DNA of 64,000 nt from Scopulibacillus_A cellulosilyticus (GTDB taxonomy: Bacteria > Bacillota > Bacilli > Bacillales > Sporolactobacillaceae). Shown here piece by piece: positions 49,794-59,029 of this stretch. The stretch is from contig NZ_JBHTCO010000002.1 in the NCBI RefSeq assembly GCF_042665295.1, positions 1 to 64,000 of the forward strand, in the 5' to 3' direction. The notes under the pieces were generated by a model. It made no database searches and was not told where the DNA came from. It saw only the letters and a list, made by a program, of their open reading frames with translations. Numbering within the stretch: position 1 is the first letter of the stretch; each line of letters begins with the position of its first letter. A program made the position numbers and the translations under genes.

Positions 49794-51755
49794 ATGAACT
49801 TCAAAAATCTAGCCGCAACGATTTTAGAAAAAGTCGGTGGTCAAGAAAATGTTTCATCGGTTACACATTGTGCAACACGTTTGCGTTTTAATTTAAAAGA
49901 TGATCAAAAAGCAGATACTGATTCAATTAAAAACACTAAAGGTGTTGTTGGAGTTGTCAACAAAGGCGGACAATATCAAGTCATTATTGGAACTGATGTC
50001 TCCGATGTATATAACCAGCTTGTCGAATTAGGGAATCTCAGTGATGCAAGCAGCAATAATTCAAATGAAGATGATGAAAAAAGTGCAATTGCAAAAGTAT
50101 TAGATACCATTGCCGGTATGTTTACTCCGATTGTCCCAGTACTGGCCGGTGCCGGTATGTTAAAAGCATTAGTGACACTATTAATTACCTTTAAATTGAT
50201 AACACCCCAATCACAAAATTTTCAAATATTAAATTTTATGGGTGATGCAGGATTTTATTTCTTGCCAATCCTTCTTGCATCTACAGCGGCTAAGAAATTT
50301 AAGGTAAACCAATATTTAGCGATGGTCATTGGTGGCATTCTATTGCACCCAACGTTTATTTCAATGGTGACCACAGCAAAACAAACTGGAAAAGGTATAG
50401 ATTTTATGGGACTCCCAGTTGGTCTTGCTACTTATTCAACAACTGTTATTCCGATTATTTTAGCGATTTGGTTTATGTCTTACGTTGAACCATTTGCTAA
50501 TAGAATTATTCCGAAGACCATTCGTATCTTTGGAGTGCCATTATTAACAATACTAATTGTTGCTCCGGTAACATTGATTGTTATCGGACCTCTTGGAAAC
50601 TATTTAGGCATTGGACTAGGAGTGATTTTTACTTTCCTAGACTCACATGTAAGCTGGCTTGTTCCGACATTAGTCGGTGCGTTTACTCCATTATTAGTTA
50701 TGACAGGTATGCATTACGGGCTGATTCCAATCGGTATTAATATGCTTGCTACAAAAGGTTATGATACAGTTGCGGGGCCAGGAATGATGGTTTCAAATAT
50801 TGCCCAAGGTGGTGCAGCGTTGGCTGTTGCCTTTCGCACAAAGAATGCAAGTATTAAAACGTTAGCCTCTTCTACAGGTATCACAGCTATTTTAGGTATA
50901 ACAGAACCTGCATTGTATGGTATTAACTTACGATACAAAAGGCCGTTAATCGCTTCGATAATTGGCGGTGGTGCTGCGGGTTTGTTTATTGGAATTATGG
51001 GTGTTCGTAGATTCGCTCAAGTATCTCCAAGCATCGAGTCACTTCCTGCTTATATTGGTCCACACGGATTCTTTGTTTTAATTAATGCAGTAATTGGTTG
51101 TGTCTTGGCATTTGTCATTTCATTTGTAGTTTCATTTATTCTTGGCATTAAAGAAGAACCAGTTGAAAAAGCTGAAAAAGATAAAACAGATAATACAGAA
51201 ACAATAAAAGAACCAGTTGAAAAAGCTGAAAAAGATAAAACAGATAATACAGAAACAATAAAAGAAGTTGTTGAAAATAATGTTGAGAATGATGTGATCT
51301 ATTCCCCTCTTAAAGGGAAATCAGTTGAACTTAAAGAGGTAAGTGATGCTGTATTTGCAGAAGGAATTTTGGGGAGAGGTATAGCAATTATTCCTGAAGA
51401 GGGGAAAATATATGCACCAGTTGATGGAACCGTAACAGCCTTATTTAATACTAATCATGCGATTGGGATTACAGGTGAAAATGGCTCAGAAATTCTTATT
51501 CATGTTGGAATTGATACAGTTAAATTGGGTGGCCGTTATTATGCGCCAAAGGTGACAAAAGACCAAATAGTTAAGAAAGGGGACTTATTATTAGAATTTG
51601 ATATTGAGGGAATTAAAGCGGAAGGTTATGACATCATTACACCATTTATTGTGACAAATTCAGAAGATTATTTAGATGTCTCAGGTATTACTGGAAAATT
51701 TGTAGAAGTTGGAGAGTCTTTACTTAAATTGGAAAAACTTAAATTAGCAAACTAA
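49794..51755 (+). CDS. bglP: Beta-glucoside-specific PTS transporter, EIIBCA
   Basis: 653 residues. EIIB at the N-terminus with phospho-Cys26 (VTHCATRLRF); EIIC, about ten membrane segments, with GITEPALYGI; EIIA at the C-terminus with the active His in ILIHVGIDTV. Takes up and phosphorylates aryl-beta-glucosides or cellobiose-like sugars. The C-A linker contains an exact duplicated 18-residue block (see 51156-51263). GGGAGGAGGAAAAAT precedes the ATG. Intact, unlike its regulator and its hydrolase. Confidence 0.95.
   Translation: MNFKNLAATILEKVGGQENVSSVTHCATRLRFNLKDDQKADTDSIKNTKGVVGVVNKGGQYQVIIGTDVSDVYNQLVELGNLSDASSNNSNEDDEKSAIAKVLDTIAGMFTPIVPVLAGAGMLKALVTLLITFKLITPQSQNFQILNFMGDAGFYFLPILLASTAAKKFKVNQYLAMVIGGILLHPTFISMVTTAKQTGKGIDFMGLPVGLATYSTTVIPIILAIWFMSYVEPFANRIIPKTIRIFGVPLLTILIVAPVTLIVIGPLGNYLGIGLGVIFTFLDSHVSWLVPTLVGAFTPLLVMTGMHYGLIPIGINMLATKGYDTVAGPGMMVSNIAQGGAALAVAFRTKNASIKTLASSTGITAILGITEPALYGINLRYKRPLIASIIGGGAAGLFIGIMGVRRFAQVSPSIESLPAYIGPHGFFVLINAVIGCVLAFVISFVVSFILGIKEEPVEKAEKDKTDNTETIKEPVEKAEKDKTDNTETIKEVVENNVENDVIYSPLKGKSVELKEVSDAVFAEGILGRGIAIIPEEGKIYAPVDGTVTALFNTNHAIGITGENGSEILIHVGIDTVKLGGRYYAPKVTKDQIVKKGDLLLEFDIEGIKAEGYDIITPFIVTNSEDYLDVSGITGKFVEVGESLLKLEKLKLAN
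51156..51263 (+). repeat. Perfect 54-bp tandem duplication in bglP
   Basis: Two identical 54-nt units (51156-51209, 51210-51263), each encoding EPVEKAEKDKTDNTETIK in the linker between EIIC and EIIA. No substitutions between the units, so it is recent or still mutable. Confidence 0.95.
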
Positions 51756-51814
51756 CGATGGGGTTAGTTGCTTTAATAAGCAACTAATCTATAAATAGAA
51801 AGGAAGATTAAAGA

Positions 51815-53214
51815 ATGGGTTTTCCAAAGCACTTTTTATGGGGTGGTGCAACTGCTGCCAATCAATGTGAAGGGGCATATTTAAGTGATGAAAAAGGATT
51901 AAGCACTGCAGATGTGATGACAGTAGGGGCTCATGGTATTCCAAGAGAAATTACAGATGGTGTAGTTCAAGGAAAGTATTACCCTAGCCATACTGCTATT
52001 GATCATTATTATCGTTTTAAGGAAGACATAGCCTTGTTTGCAAAAATGGGATTTAAATGTTATCGCATGTCCATTGCTTGGTCAAGGATCTTTCCAAATG
52101 GAGATGAAGAGGAACCTAATGAAAAAGGATTAAAGCATTATGATGTAGTCTTTGATACATGCCTACAATATGGTATAGAGCCTTAGTAACAATATCTCAT
52201 TTTGAAACACCACTAGGATTACAAAAATATGGTTCATGGGAAAACCGTAAAATTGTCGATTTTTATTTACGTTTTTGCAAAACGATTTTTAATAGATACA
52301 AAGGAAAAGTTAAGTATTGGCTTACATTTAATGAAATTAACGTCATGTCAACAAAGCCATGGATGGCTGGCGGGATAAATTCTGGTGATGATCAAACAAT
52401 AATGACTGCGGCCTACCATCAATTTCTAGCTAGTGCTAAAGCTGTACAAATGGCTCATGAAATTAATCCGAAAAACAAAGTTGGAATGATGTATTGTGGA
52501 CATGTTGCTTATCCAAATAGCAGTGACCCGGAAGATATGCAAGCAACTGCTGATTTTATGCATAAAATGTTATTTTATAGTGATGTTCAATGTCGTGGTT
52601 ATTATCCAGCCTATAAATTAAAAGAATTTGAGCGTGAAGGAATCGTTTTACCTATTCAAGACGGTGATTTAGAAGAATTAAAGAGAGGAAAAGTTGACTT
52701 CTTATCGTTTAGTTTTTATATGACTCATGTGGTTGGAAAGAAAACAAATTTAAAATTCATAGGACTTAATGGTGTTAAAACAGGTTACAAAAATCCTCAC
52801 TTGCAAATGAGTGATTGGGGATGGGCCATTGATCCAAAGGGTCTTCGTTATTTATTGAATCTCTTATATGACCGTTATCAAATCCCTCTCATGATTGTGG
52901 AAAATGGGTTGGGCGCTGTTGATGAAGTTGAAAAGGATGGAAGAATACATGATACGTACCGCATTGATTATTTAAGGGAACATATTAAAGAAATGAAGAA
53001 CGCAATTGATATTGACGGGGTTCCTGTGTTGGGTTATACAATGTGGAGTCCAATTGATATCATTTCTGCAAGTACCGGTGAAATGAAAAAAAGATATGGC
53101 TTTATTTATGTTGACGTTGATGATAATGGAAATGGTACATTTAAACGAATGAAAAAAGATTCCTTCTATTGGTATAAAAAGGTTATTGAATCAAATGGGG
53201 AAGATTTAGATTGA
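51815..53214 (+). pseudogene. bglH: 6-phospho-beta-glucosidase (GH1), frameshifted
   Basis: First part (51815-52183) MGFPKHFLWGGATAANQCEG ... CLQYGIEP then TAG; the restored frame continues LVTISHFETPLGLQKYGSWE ... to 53214. One T is missing in GAGCCT(T)TAGTAACA near 52183. Both catalytic Glu motifs are intact in the second frame: TFNEIN and IVENGLG. Total length would be about 466 residues, normal for GH1 phospho-glucosidases. Without correction or slippage, no active enzyme is made. Confidence 0.9.
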
Positions 53215-53225
53215 TAGGTGATGGT

Positions 53226-53840
53226 ATGATGACAAAAAGGTATATAGTATTGACTAGTGAATTTGGCAGCGGTGCAAGGTTGTTAGGAAAATGTCTTTCA
53301 GAAGAATTGGGATTAAAATTTTATGGTGAGGATGATTTGTTAATCAAAGCAGCAAGGGATTCAGATATCGATGAAAAGGTGCTAAGAGATTATGATGAAA
53401 AATTAGGAAGTATCGTATTTGATGAATCTTCACAACTTAATGGAAACGTATTAGATTTAGACGCTGATCTGCCGTTTAAGATTTTTAAAGCATACTCCTC
53501 AGCTATTTTTAAGACAGTCAAGGAAGGCCCTTGTATCCTTATGGAGAGAGGTGCAGATATAGTACTGAGAGGAAAAGTGGATTTTTTAAATGTCTATTGT
53601 TATACATCAGATATGAACAAGAAAATAGAACGCTGCATGCGGGTTAGTGGAATTGCTGAAAAAGATGCACCAAAGTTTATTGCCGGCCAAGTTATGCAAA
53701 GAAAGTTTTACTATAAATCATTTTCAAACATTGAGCGTGGAAAGATGAGTGAATATGATTTATGCATTAACACCGATACGTTTGACACCGATGCGTTATC
53801 GATGGAAAAATGTACCGAAATCATAAAATCATCTTTGTAA
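53226..53840 (+). CDS. Cytidylate kinase-like family protein
   Basis: 204 residues from ATG 53226 (TAGGTGATGGT upstream). P-loop-like N-terminus TSEFGSGARLLGKCLSEEL, then CILMERGADIVL, matching the cytidylate-kinase-2 family (PF13189 type). The glycine loop lacks the usual Lys of Walker A (GSGARLL). Found inside several sugar PTS operons; its role there is unknown. Confidence 0.82.
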   Translation: MMTKRYIVLTSEFGSGARLLGKCLSEELGLKFYGEDDLLIKAARDSDIDEKVLRDYDEKLGSIVFDESSQLNGNVLDLDADLPFKIFKAYSSAIFKTVKEGPCILMERGADIVLRGKVDFLNVYCYTSDMNKKIERCMRVSGIAEKDAPKFIAGQVMQRKFYYKSFSNIERGKMSEYDLCINTDTFDTDALSMEKCTEIIKSSL

Positions 53841-53881
53841 TAGGTAACTAGGCCTACTAAAAGGAGATTTAACTATCTATT

Positions 53882-54271
53882 ATGGAAGTTTTAAAAAAAG
53901 GCAAAGGACAACCGGAAGAAAGTGTAAAATGTGCACAGCAACATTTAGCAAATGAAAGAACTTATTTGGCATGGATTCGGACTGCTATATCTATTATAGG
54001 TGTTGGCTTTTTAACAACTTCTTTACACTTTACGATTAAAATCAGTTCGATTCCTACCATTAATATTTTGGCGATACTTCTTGGAATAATTGCTTGTGTT
54101 GTTGGGTTTATAATTGGTGTCTTGTCTACTATTCAATACACGAGGAAAAGAAGGGAAATCCAGGAAGGACTTTTTATTCCGTCTAACCATTCTATACTAT
54201 TTGTTTCTATTTTATTTTCACTTCTAGTTTTTTTGATATTTATGTATCTTTCTTTCCTATTATTTAAATAA
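53882..54271 (+). CDS. DUF202 membrane protein
   Basis: 129 residues, three predicted membrane segments, with the DUF202 signature HLANERTYLAWIRTAISIIGVG in helix 1. YidH-like proteins have no established function. AAAGGAG is unusually far (about 15 nt) from the ATG. Confidence 0.85.
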   Translation: MEVLKKGKGQPEESVKCAQQHLANERTYLAWIRTAISIIGVGFLTTSLHFTIKISSIPTINILAILLGIIACVVGFIIGVLSTIQYTRKRREIQEGLFIPSNHSILFVSILFSLLVFLIFMYLSFLLFK

Positions 54272-54303
54272 TAAGCTAATTGACAAGTAAGGGAGTAATT
54301 ATA

Positions 54304-54570
54304 ATGACTGAAAAAACATTTACAGTAACTAGCGATTCTGGTATTCATGCAAGACCTGCAACAGCTTTAGTTAATAAAGCTAGCCAATTTGGTTCAGACA
54401 TAACGATAGATTACAACGGCAAACAAGCTAATTTAAAATCCATTATGGGCGTTATGGCTTTAGGCATTCAAAAAGGCGCTAAAGTTAAAATTACTGCTGA
54501 AGGCTCCGATGCAGACGAAGCGCTTAAAGCCATTGAAGATATTTTTAAATCTGAAGGGCTTGGAGAATAA
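54304..54570 (+). CDS. ptsH: HPr phosphocarrier protein
   Basis: 88 residues from ATG 54304 (GGGAGTAATTATA upstream). Phospho-His15 in GIHARPAT and the regulatory Ser46 in LKSIMGVM are both present, so it can in principle serve PTS transport and CcpA signalling. It is the last intact gene of the beta-glucoside operon. The next bases are the start of ptsI without the rest of the gene. It may be a duplicate of, or a displaced replacement for, the housekeeping ptsH. Confidence 0.94.
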   Translation: MTEKTFTVTSDSGIHARPATALVNKASQFGSDITIDYNGKQANLKSIMGVMALGIQKGAKVKITAEGSDADEALKAIEDIFKSEGLGE

Positions 54571-54623
54571 AGTCTGAAAAAATAAAAGGAATAGTGGTCT
54601 CTTCTGGAATCGCTATAGAGTGA
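54570..54623 (+). pseudogene. ptsI: ptsI 5' remnant (first 16 codons)
   Basis: Directly after ptsH the frame reads SEKIKGIVVSSGIAIE then TGA, the N-terminus of PTS enzyme I. In ptsHI operons the ptsI ATG commonly overlaps the ptsH stop (TAATG); here that position reads TAAAG, so the start codon is lost too. Homology ends abruptly near 54620. Confidence 0.8.
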
Positions 54624-54668
54624 CACCGAAACAGTTTTGCAATCGTAACAATCTGTAGATGATTCTAA

Positions 54669-54703
54669 AACAAGAGGTCCCCCGCATCGGGGAACCTCTT
54701 GTT
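54669..54703. terminator. Terminator-like hairpin
   Basis: AACAAGAGGT-CCCCCG ... CGGGGA-ACCTCTTGTT, a very stable stem. The tail is TTTTAG on the minus strand and GCAG on the plus strand, so it mainly suits the minus-strand arginase remnant, but it may also end the PTS operon. Confidence 0.7.
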
Positions 54704-54714
54704 GCAGTAGAAAA

Positions 54715-55222
54715 TTAGAGAGACCAGTTGTACGGTGCTTTATCTGTTTTGTTGATGTTACCAAATAATGGAATACGCTGCGACATATTTTGTAAGTGAT
54801 AAGCATCCCATGGAAAATGTTCTGTTATTCCCAAGCCGACAACATCATGCGCTTTTGTGACATCTTGGAGAACACGTATAATTGTTTCCATGCTGGATGC
54901 TTTCGGCGCTTTTTTGAGCATCTCTTCATACGTATCCGGATTGGCTGCTAATAGAGAGCGAAACTCTCTAAGATCAAGGACGTCTAAATCAAAATGAATA
55001 AATACTTTTGAAGGATTTAAATTCTCTAACCAACTTAGTACCGATGAACTGTCTTTTACTAATTCTTCCGGCGTCACGGCACTTAAGTGAAACTGGTTCA
55101 TGACTTTCTCTTCTTCGGCAGACCATTCATTTAATCCAACATGGCGGGTTGTAGTCGCTTTGCCATTGCGGCACCAGTAAACGAAGAATTTTACTGTTCG
55201 TTGCTTTGTTATTTTTCAACAT
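54715..55222 (-). pseudogene. Arginase-family protein with internal deletion
   Basis: From ATG 55222 (AAAGGAGAAGTGCGAT upstream): MLKNNKATNSKILRLLVPQW, then a junction near 55155. In another frame follow RHVGLNEWSAEEEKVMNQFH and VFIHFDLDVLDL, the latter with metal-ligand Asp residues of ureohydrolases, then FPWDAYHLQNM. Over 100 central residues, including the first metal site, are missing, so the product is inactive. Confidence 0.8.
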
Positions 55223-55244
55223 ATCGCACTTCTCCTTTCTCTTT

Positions 55245-55286
55245 ATCAATGATTTCACAAAGGATACAGAAACCCTAATCATTGAT
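55245..55286. promoter_or_regulatory. 10-bp inverted repeat upstream of the arginase remnant
   Basis: ATCAATGATT (55245-55254) and AATCATTGAT (55277-55286), perfect arms 22 nt apart, about 25 nt before the arginase start. Probable operator for a dimeric regulator or a leader hairpin. Confidence 0.5.
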
Positions 55287-55492
55287 TGTACCGTAAACTT
55301 CCCTTTTTTCTGGTGCTTTTTTAACATTTTTTATCTATTTCATAAGATTTCTTGTTGAATTAAATCCCCTCTAGTACAACTCCTTATTTTGTTTCTTTCC
55401 TTATAAAATTTTTGTTAATGATAATAATTGCATTTTCGTTAATCCCGGAGCAGTATGAAAGATATGAAATATTATCAATAAGGAATGATTAA

Positions 55493-56869
55493 ATGAAAAA
55501 AATTATTTTAATTCTCTTGGCTGCTGCTGCTATCATAATTGTTTTGGCATTAAATAATGCTAATGAGAAAAAAGATAAGGCTATATATGTAGCTGTAAAT
55601 GGAGATGATCAAAATGATGGAACAAAATCAAAGCCCTTTCGCACACTTAAAAAAGCCGCTTCTGAAGCTAAAGCAGGGACGACCGTCTTCATAAGAAAAG
55701 GAACTTACAATGAAAAACTTGTCGTAAAACATAGTGGAACAAAATCAAAACCAATAATTTTTAGAGCATATAAAAAGGATAAGGTGGTCCTTAGTGGAAA
55801 AAATCTAAAGGATGTTGAAGGCGATACATCCTTAATTACGATTAATAATAAAAATTATCTTACTATTAGCGGATTAACGATACAGGATTTAACGACTGAT
55901 TTATCAGATGAAACAGTCATGGGGATTTATGTAACAGGTTCTAGCAGTCATATCACATTAGAAAATAACCATGTACACCGGATAAAAACACTTGCTGAAG
56001 ATGGTAATGCTCATGGAATCGCAATATACGGAACAGGTGCAATGAGGGATATAAATATTTCGAATAATACAGTAGAAGATTTAAAGCTTGGTTCCAGTGA
56101 ATCTCTTGTTCTTAATGGAAATATTGACGGTTTTAAGGTGGAAAATAACCTGGTTCGCCGGAATGATAATATCGGTATTGATCTGATTGGTTACGAAGGC
56201 ACCTCTAATGATAAAAAAGCTGACTTTGTACGTAATGGAGTTGTAAATAGTAATAAAATTTATGAAATATCCTCTTTTGGCAACCCGGCTTATGGGGAAG
56301 AGTATTCTGCAGGAGGAATTTATGTAGATGGCGGGAAAAATATAACCATTGCAAAGAATACTGTTTATAAAAGCGATATCGGAATAGAAGCAACCTCAGA
56401 GCATCCTAAAAAGTATGCTGATCATATTAAAATTTTAAACAATATTTTATATAATAACTTTTTCACTGGCATTTCAATTGGAGGGTATGATAAAAAACGG
56501 GGAGGTACTAAAAATTCCTTTATCTATCAAAATATTATTTATCGAAATGACACAAAGGGTTTAGACGGGGGCCAGCTTTTATTACAGTATGATATAAAAA
56601 ACAACGTGATAGAAAAAAATACTTTGACAGCTGGACCATCCCGCATATTTGTCGCTAATTATTTTAAAACAAATAAAGAAAATAAACTAAAGAAGAATGT
56701 ATTTCATAAAGAAAAAGGAAAAAAGGGGATATGGATTTGGAAAGAAGAAGAATATACTTCCTTTCCTGAATTTAAAAAAGCTTCGAATAGTGATGATGAA
56801 TCCAGTTATAAAAATGCAAAAAAATTTGATTTTGAACTAAAAAAGGATTCACTTGCAAAAAAATTATAG
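55493..56869 (+). CDS. Exported right-handed beta-helix protein (pectate-lyase-like)
   Basis: 458 residues with a signal/anchor (KKIILILLAAAAIIIVLAL). A DUF1565-like start (IYVAVNGDDQNDGTKSKPFRTLKKA) then many parallel beta-helix (PbH1) turns with the asparagine-ladder pattern (ITLENNHVHRI, INISNNTVEDL, ITIAKNTVY, IKILNNILYNN). Closest in style to PL9/PL6-type polysaccharide lyases. Lys-rich C-terminus. Catalytic residues cannot be assigned. Single gene with AAGGAATGATTAA before the ATG. Confidence 0.88.
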   Translation: MKKIILILLAAAAIIIVLALNNANEKKDKAIYVAVNGDDQNDGTKSKPFRTLKKAASEAKAGTTVFIRKGTYNEKLVVKHSGTKSKPIIFRAYKKDKVVLSGKNLKDVEGDTSLITINNKNYLTISGLTIQDLTTDLSDETVMGIYVTGSSSHITLENNHVHRIKTLAEDGNAHGIAIYGTGAMRDINISNNTVEDLKLGSSESLVLNGNIDGFKVENNLVRRNDNIGIDLIGYEGTSNDKKADFVRNGVVNSNKIYEISSFGNPAYGEEYSAGGIYVDGGKNITIAKNTVYKSDIGIEATSEHPKKYADHIKILNNILYNNFFTGISIGGYDKKRGGTKNSFIYQNIIYRNDTKGLDGGQLLLQYDIKNNVIEKNTLTAGPSRIFVANYFKTNKENKLKKNVFHKEKGKKGIWIWKEEEYTSFPEFKKASNSDDESSYKNAKKFDFELKKDSLAKKL

Positions 56870-56925
56870 AATAAATTCGATTAGAAAAACTTCACAAAAT
56901 GATGCCCAAGGATAGAGGGAATAGC

Positions 56926-56962
56926 AAGGCGGTAAGTATTGATTATCGCCCATTTTTATTTT
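56926..56962 (+). terminator. Rho-independent terminator after the beta-helix gene
   Basis: GGCGGTAA-GTATTGA-TTATCGCC then CATTTTTATTTT. Confidence 0.82.
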
Positions 56963-57048
56963 ATATTTAATTTTCCTTCCAAAAATTCATATTCAGTTCA
57001 CAAACGCACTTTATAATACATGTATAAAAAATTGAAAGGATTAGATAC

Positions 57049-58581
57049 ATGGAAACTTCTTTAAAGAAAGAAACCGGGCTTGCAAAAAATAAAAGCAATA
57101 AAATCCTTGTTATGGCCGGTTTAATCATTGGGCTGATTTTTTCAGAATTAGACGAAACTGTCGTTAATACTGCCATGCCGACAATCATTCGCGATCTTGG
57201 CGGACTGTCATTATACGGCTGGGTTGCCGGGGTATATATGTTAGCCTTATCTGCTTTTATGCCTATTTTGGGGAAACTGGCTGATTTATATGGGCGGAAA
57301 AAGATTTATTTGATTTGTATGGCCTTTTTTATTGGCGGATCAATTGTGTGCGGTCTTTCCAATTCGATGACGATGCTTCTTATCGGACGCGGTATTCAAG
57401 GAATTGGTGCCGGCGGATTAATGCCTCTGGCGATGACGATTTCAAGCGATCTATTCCCCCTTGAACAGCGGGCAAAAGTACAGGGGTTAATGGGGCCGAT
57501 TATGTTTATTCCGATGTTATTAGGTCCGTTGATGGGCGGTTACTTTGTAGATCAAGTAAGTTGGCACTGGATCTTCTTTGTTAATATTCCAGTTGGTGTC
57601 GTTGCCGCTGTCTGTTTGTTAAGCGGGCTTCAGGAATCGATAACAAGAAAGACAGTCGTGATTGACTGGGCCGGGGCATTTCTCCTAGTCTCAGCGATTA
57701 TCTCATTATTAATCACACCTGTGTTAATAGAAAATGAAGGATATACTTGGGGGTCCCCATTAATCATTGGGCTTCTTTGCTTAGGCGTTTTATTAATTGG
57801 AGTTTTTATTTGGGCAGAATCGAAAGCGGCAGAGCCGATCGTTCCGCTCCACTTATTTAAAAACCGCAACATTTTAGTTTTATCTATCATTGTATTTACG
57901 GTAGGGATAGGGCTGATGGGATCTTTTTCATCGTTCCCATATTTTGCGCAAAATGTGTTAGGACTAACGCCGACGGAAGCGGGATACTTAACCCTGCCTA
58001 TGATGGTTGGCGCCGTCATTTCATCGATGATATGCGGGTTCTTGCTGACAAAGGTTCGTTACCGTGAATTGTTCGTTATTGCTTTTATTATGCCTGTCAT
58101 TGGTTTCTACTTATTTTCCCATATGACGATTCATACAACTATCGTACAAATCATTGTCTTCTTTTTAATTACAGGTCTCGGCTTAGGCGTATTGTTCGGC
58201 GGTGATAACTTAATTGTTCAGGAATCAGTTGAAGATGAGCATAAAGGCGTAGCCCTGGCCACTGTTCCATTATTTCAAACGATTGGTGCAACAGTGGGGG
58301 TAAGCATTTTCGGAAACCTATTATCATCGACTCTTACTTCTAAATTAGGAGAATTAGGCGGTCAATTGCCTAAAAGCATGACCGAGCATATGAATAGTTT
58401 AGCAGCAGCGGGTATTCCGCAGGGGCTGTCATCTGAACTATTTATAAAAATAAAAACGATATTTGTCGATTCATTTCAACATATATACATGTACTCATTC
58501 GTCATTGCAATCATCTCATTTATTTTGTGCTGGTTTTTGAAAAAAGAAGTTCTATCTTCTAAATCGGAAGAAAAAGGTTAA
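57049..58581 (+). CDS. MFS multidrug exporter, DHA2 (EmrB/QacA) family
   Basis: 510 residues, 14 predicted membrane segments. Helix-1 motif D-like FSELDETVVNTAMPTI, motif A GKLADLYGRKKIYL, motif C GPLMGGYFVDQVSWHWIFF. Proton-driven export of drugs or metabolites. No linked regulator. GAAAGGATTAGATAC precedes the ATG. Confidence 0.93.
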   Translation: METSLKKETGLAKNKSNKILVMAGLIIGLIFSELDETVVNTAMPTIIRDLGGLSLYGWVAGVYMLALSAFMPILGKLADLYGRKKIYLICMAFFIGGSIVCGLSNSMTMLLIGRGIQGIGAGGLMPLAMTISSDLFPLEQRAKVQGLMGPIMFIPMLLGPLMGGYFVDQVSWHWIFFVNIPVGVVAAVCLLSGLQESITRKTVVIDWAGAFLLVSAIISLLITPVLIENEGYTWGSPLIIGLLCLGVLLIGVFIWAESKAAEPIVPLHLFKNRNILVLSIIVFTVGIGLMGSFSSFPYFAQNVLGLTPTEAGYLTLPMMVGAVISSMICGFLLTKVRYRELFVIAFIMPVIGFYLFSHMTIHTTIVQIIVFFLITGLGLGVLFGGDNLIVQESVEDEHKGVALATVPLFQTIGATVGVSIFGNLLSSTLTSKLGELGGQLPKSMTEHMNSLAAAGIPQGLSSELFIKIKTIFVDSFQHIYMYSFVIAIISFILCWFLKKEVLSSKSEEKG

Positions 58582-58585
58582 ATAC

Positions 58586-58630
58586 AAGAAAGCTGAATTC
58601 AAAAAAATAGAATTCAGCTTTCTTTATACT
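58586..58630 (+). terminator. Rho-independent terminator of the MFS gene
   Basis: AAGAAAGCTGAATTC-AAAAAAATA-GAATTCAGCTTTCTT, perfect 15-bp stem, then TATACTTTTT. Confidence 0.9.
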
Positions 58631-58639
58631 TTTTAATAA

Positions 58640-58661
58640 GCTTGCCAATCGGCAAGTTTTC
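58640..58661 (+). other. Small hairpin CTTGCC-AATC-GGCAAG
   Basis: Short stable stem followed by TTTTC, directly after the MFS terminator. A second, back-up terminator is the simplest reading. Confidence 0.5.
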
Positions 58662-58767
58662 TTTAATAGACTTTAAAAAAATAATAATAGTCATGGAATA
58701 TTCACACTTTTAAAATAAAAATAAGAATAATGTGGTATAATAGAATTATAGAAAGGTGGTAAGCATC

Positions 58768-58884
58768 ATGAGAAAGAAAGTGACATTAAAGGACCTCATT
58801 AACAAAAATAAGTCAGAAATTTCAAATGATAAAAAAGCCCTTGAAAAAATAGAGGTCAAAATAGATAAAAAGCACAGTGCTTAA
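58768..58884 (+). CDS. FbpA-like Fur-regulated basic micro-protein
   Basis: 38 codons from ATG 58768 (GAAAGGTGGTAAGCATC upstream), MRKKVTLKDLINKNKSEISN ... KALEKIEVKIDKKHSA. It matches the short FbpA/B family pattern (LKDLIxxNKxEIxxDKxxLEKIExxIxKKH), basic and helical; B. subtilis members help iron-sparing responses with the FsrA RNA. An extended -10 promoter TGGTATAAT (58733-58741) precedes it; I see no clear Fur box. Own terminator at 58892-58934. Confidence 0.78.
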   Translation: MRKKVTLKDLINKNKSEISNDKKALEKIEVKIDKKHSA

Positions 58885-58891
58885 CAAAGGG

Positions 58892-58934
58892 AATTAAGAG
58901 CCATTACCTATTCGGTATGGCTCTTAATTTTTTT
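58892..58934 (+). terminator. Rho-independent terminator of the micro-protein gene
   Basis: AATTAAGAGCCATTACC-TATTC-GGTATGGCTCTTAATT and T-run, near-perfect 17-bp stem. Confidence 0.93.
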
Positions 58935-59029
58935 ATGGAACGTGCATTTAAGAGTGTGAATGTTACTAAGTGTCAAAAAAATAACGTTAAACGTTCTATT
59001 TTTCAACTGAATCAAGTATAATACAAATA

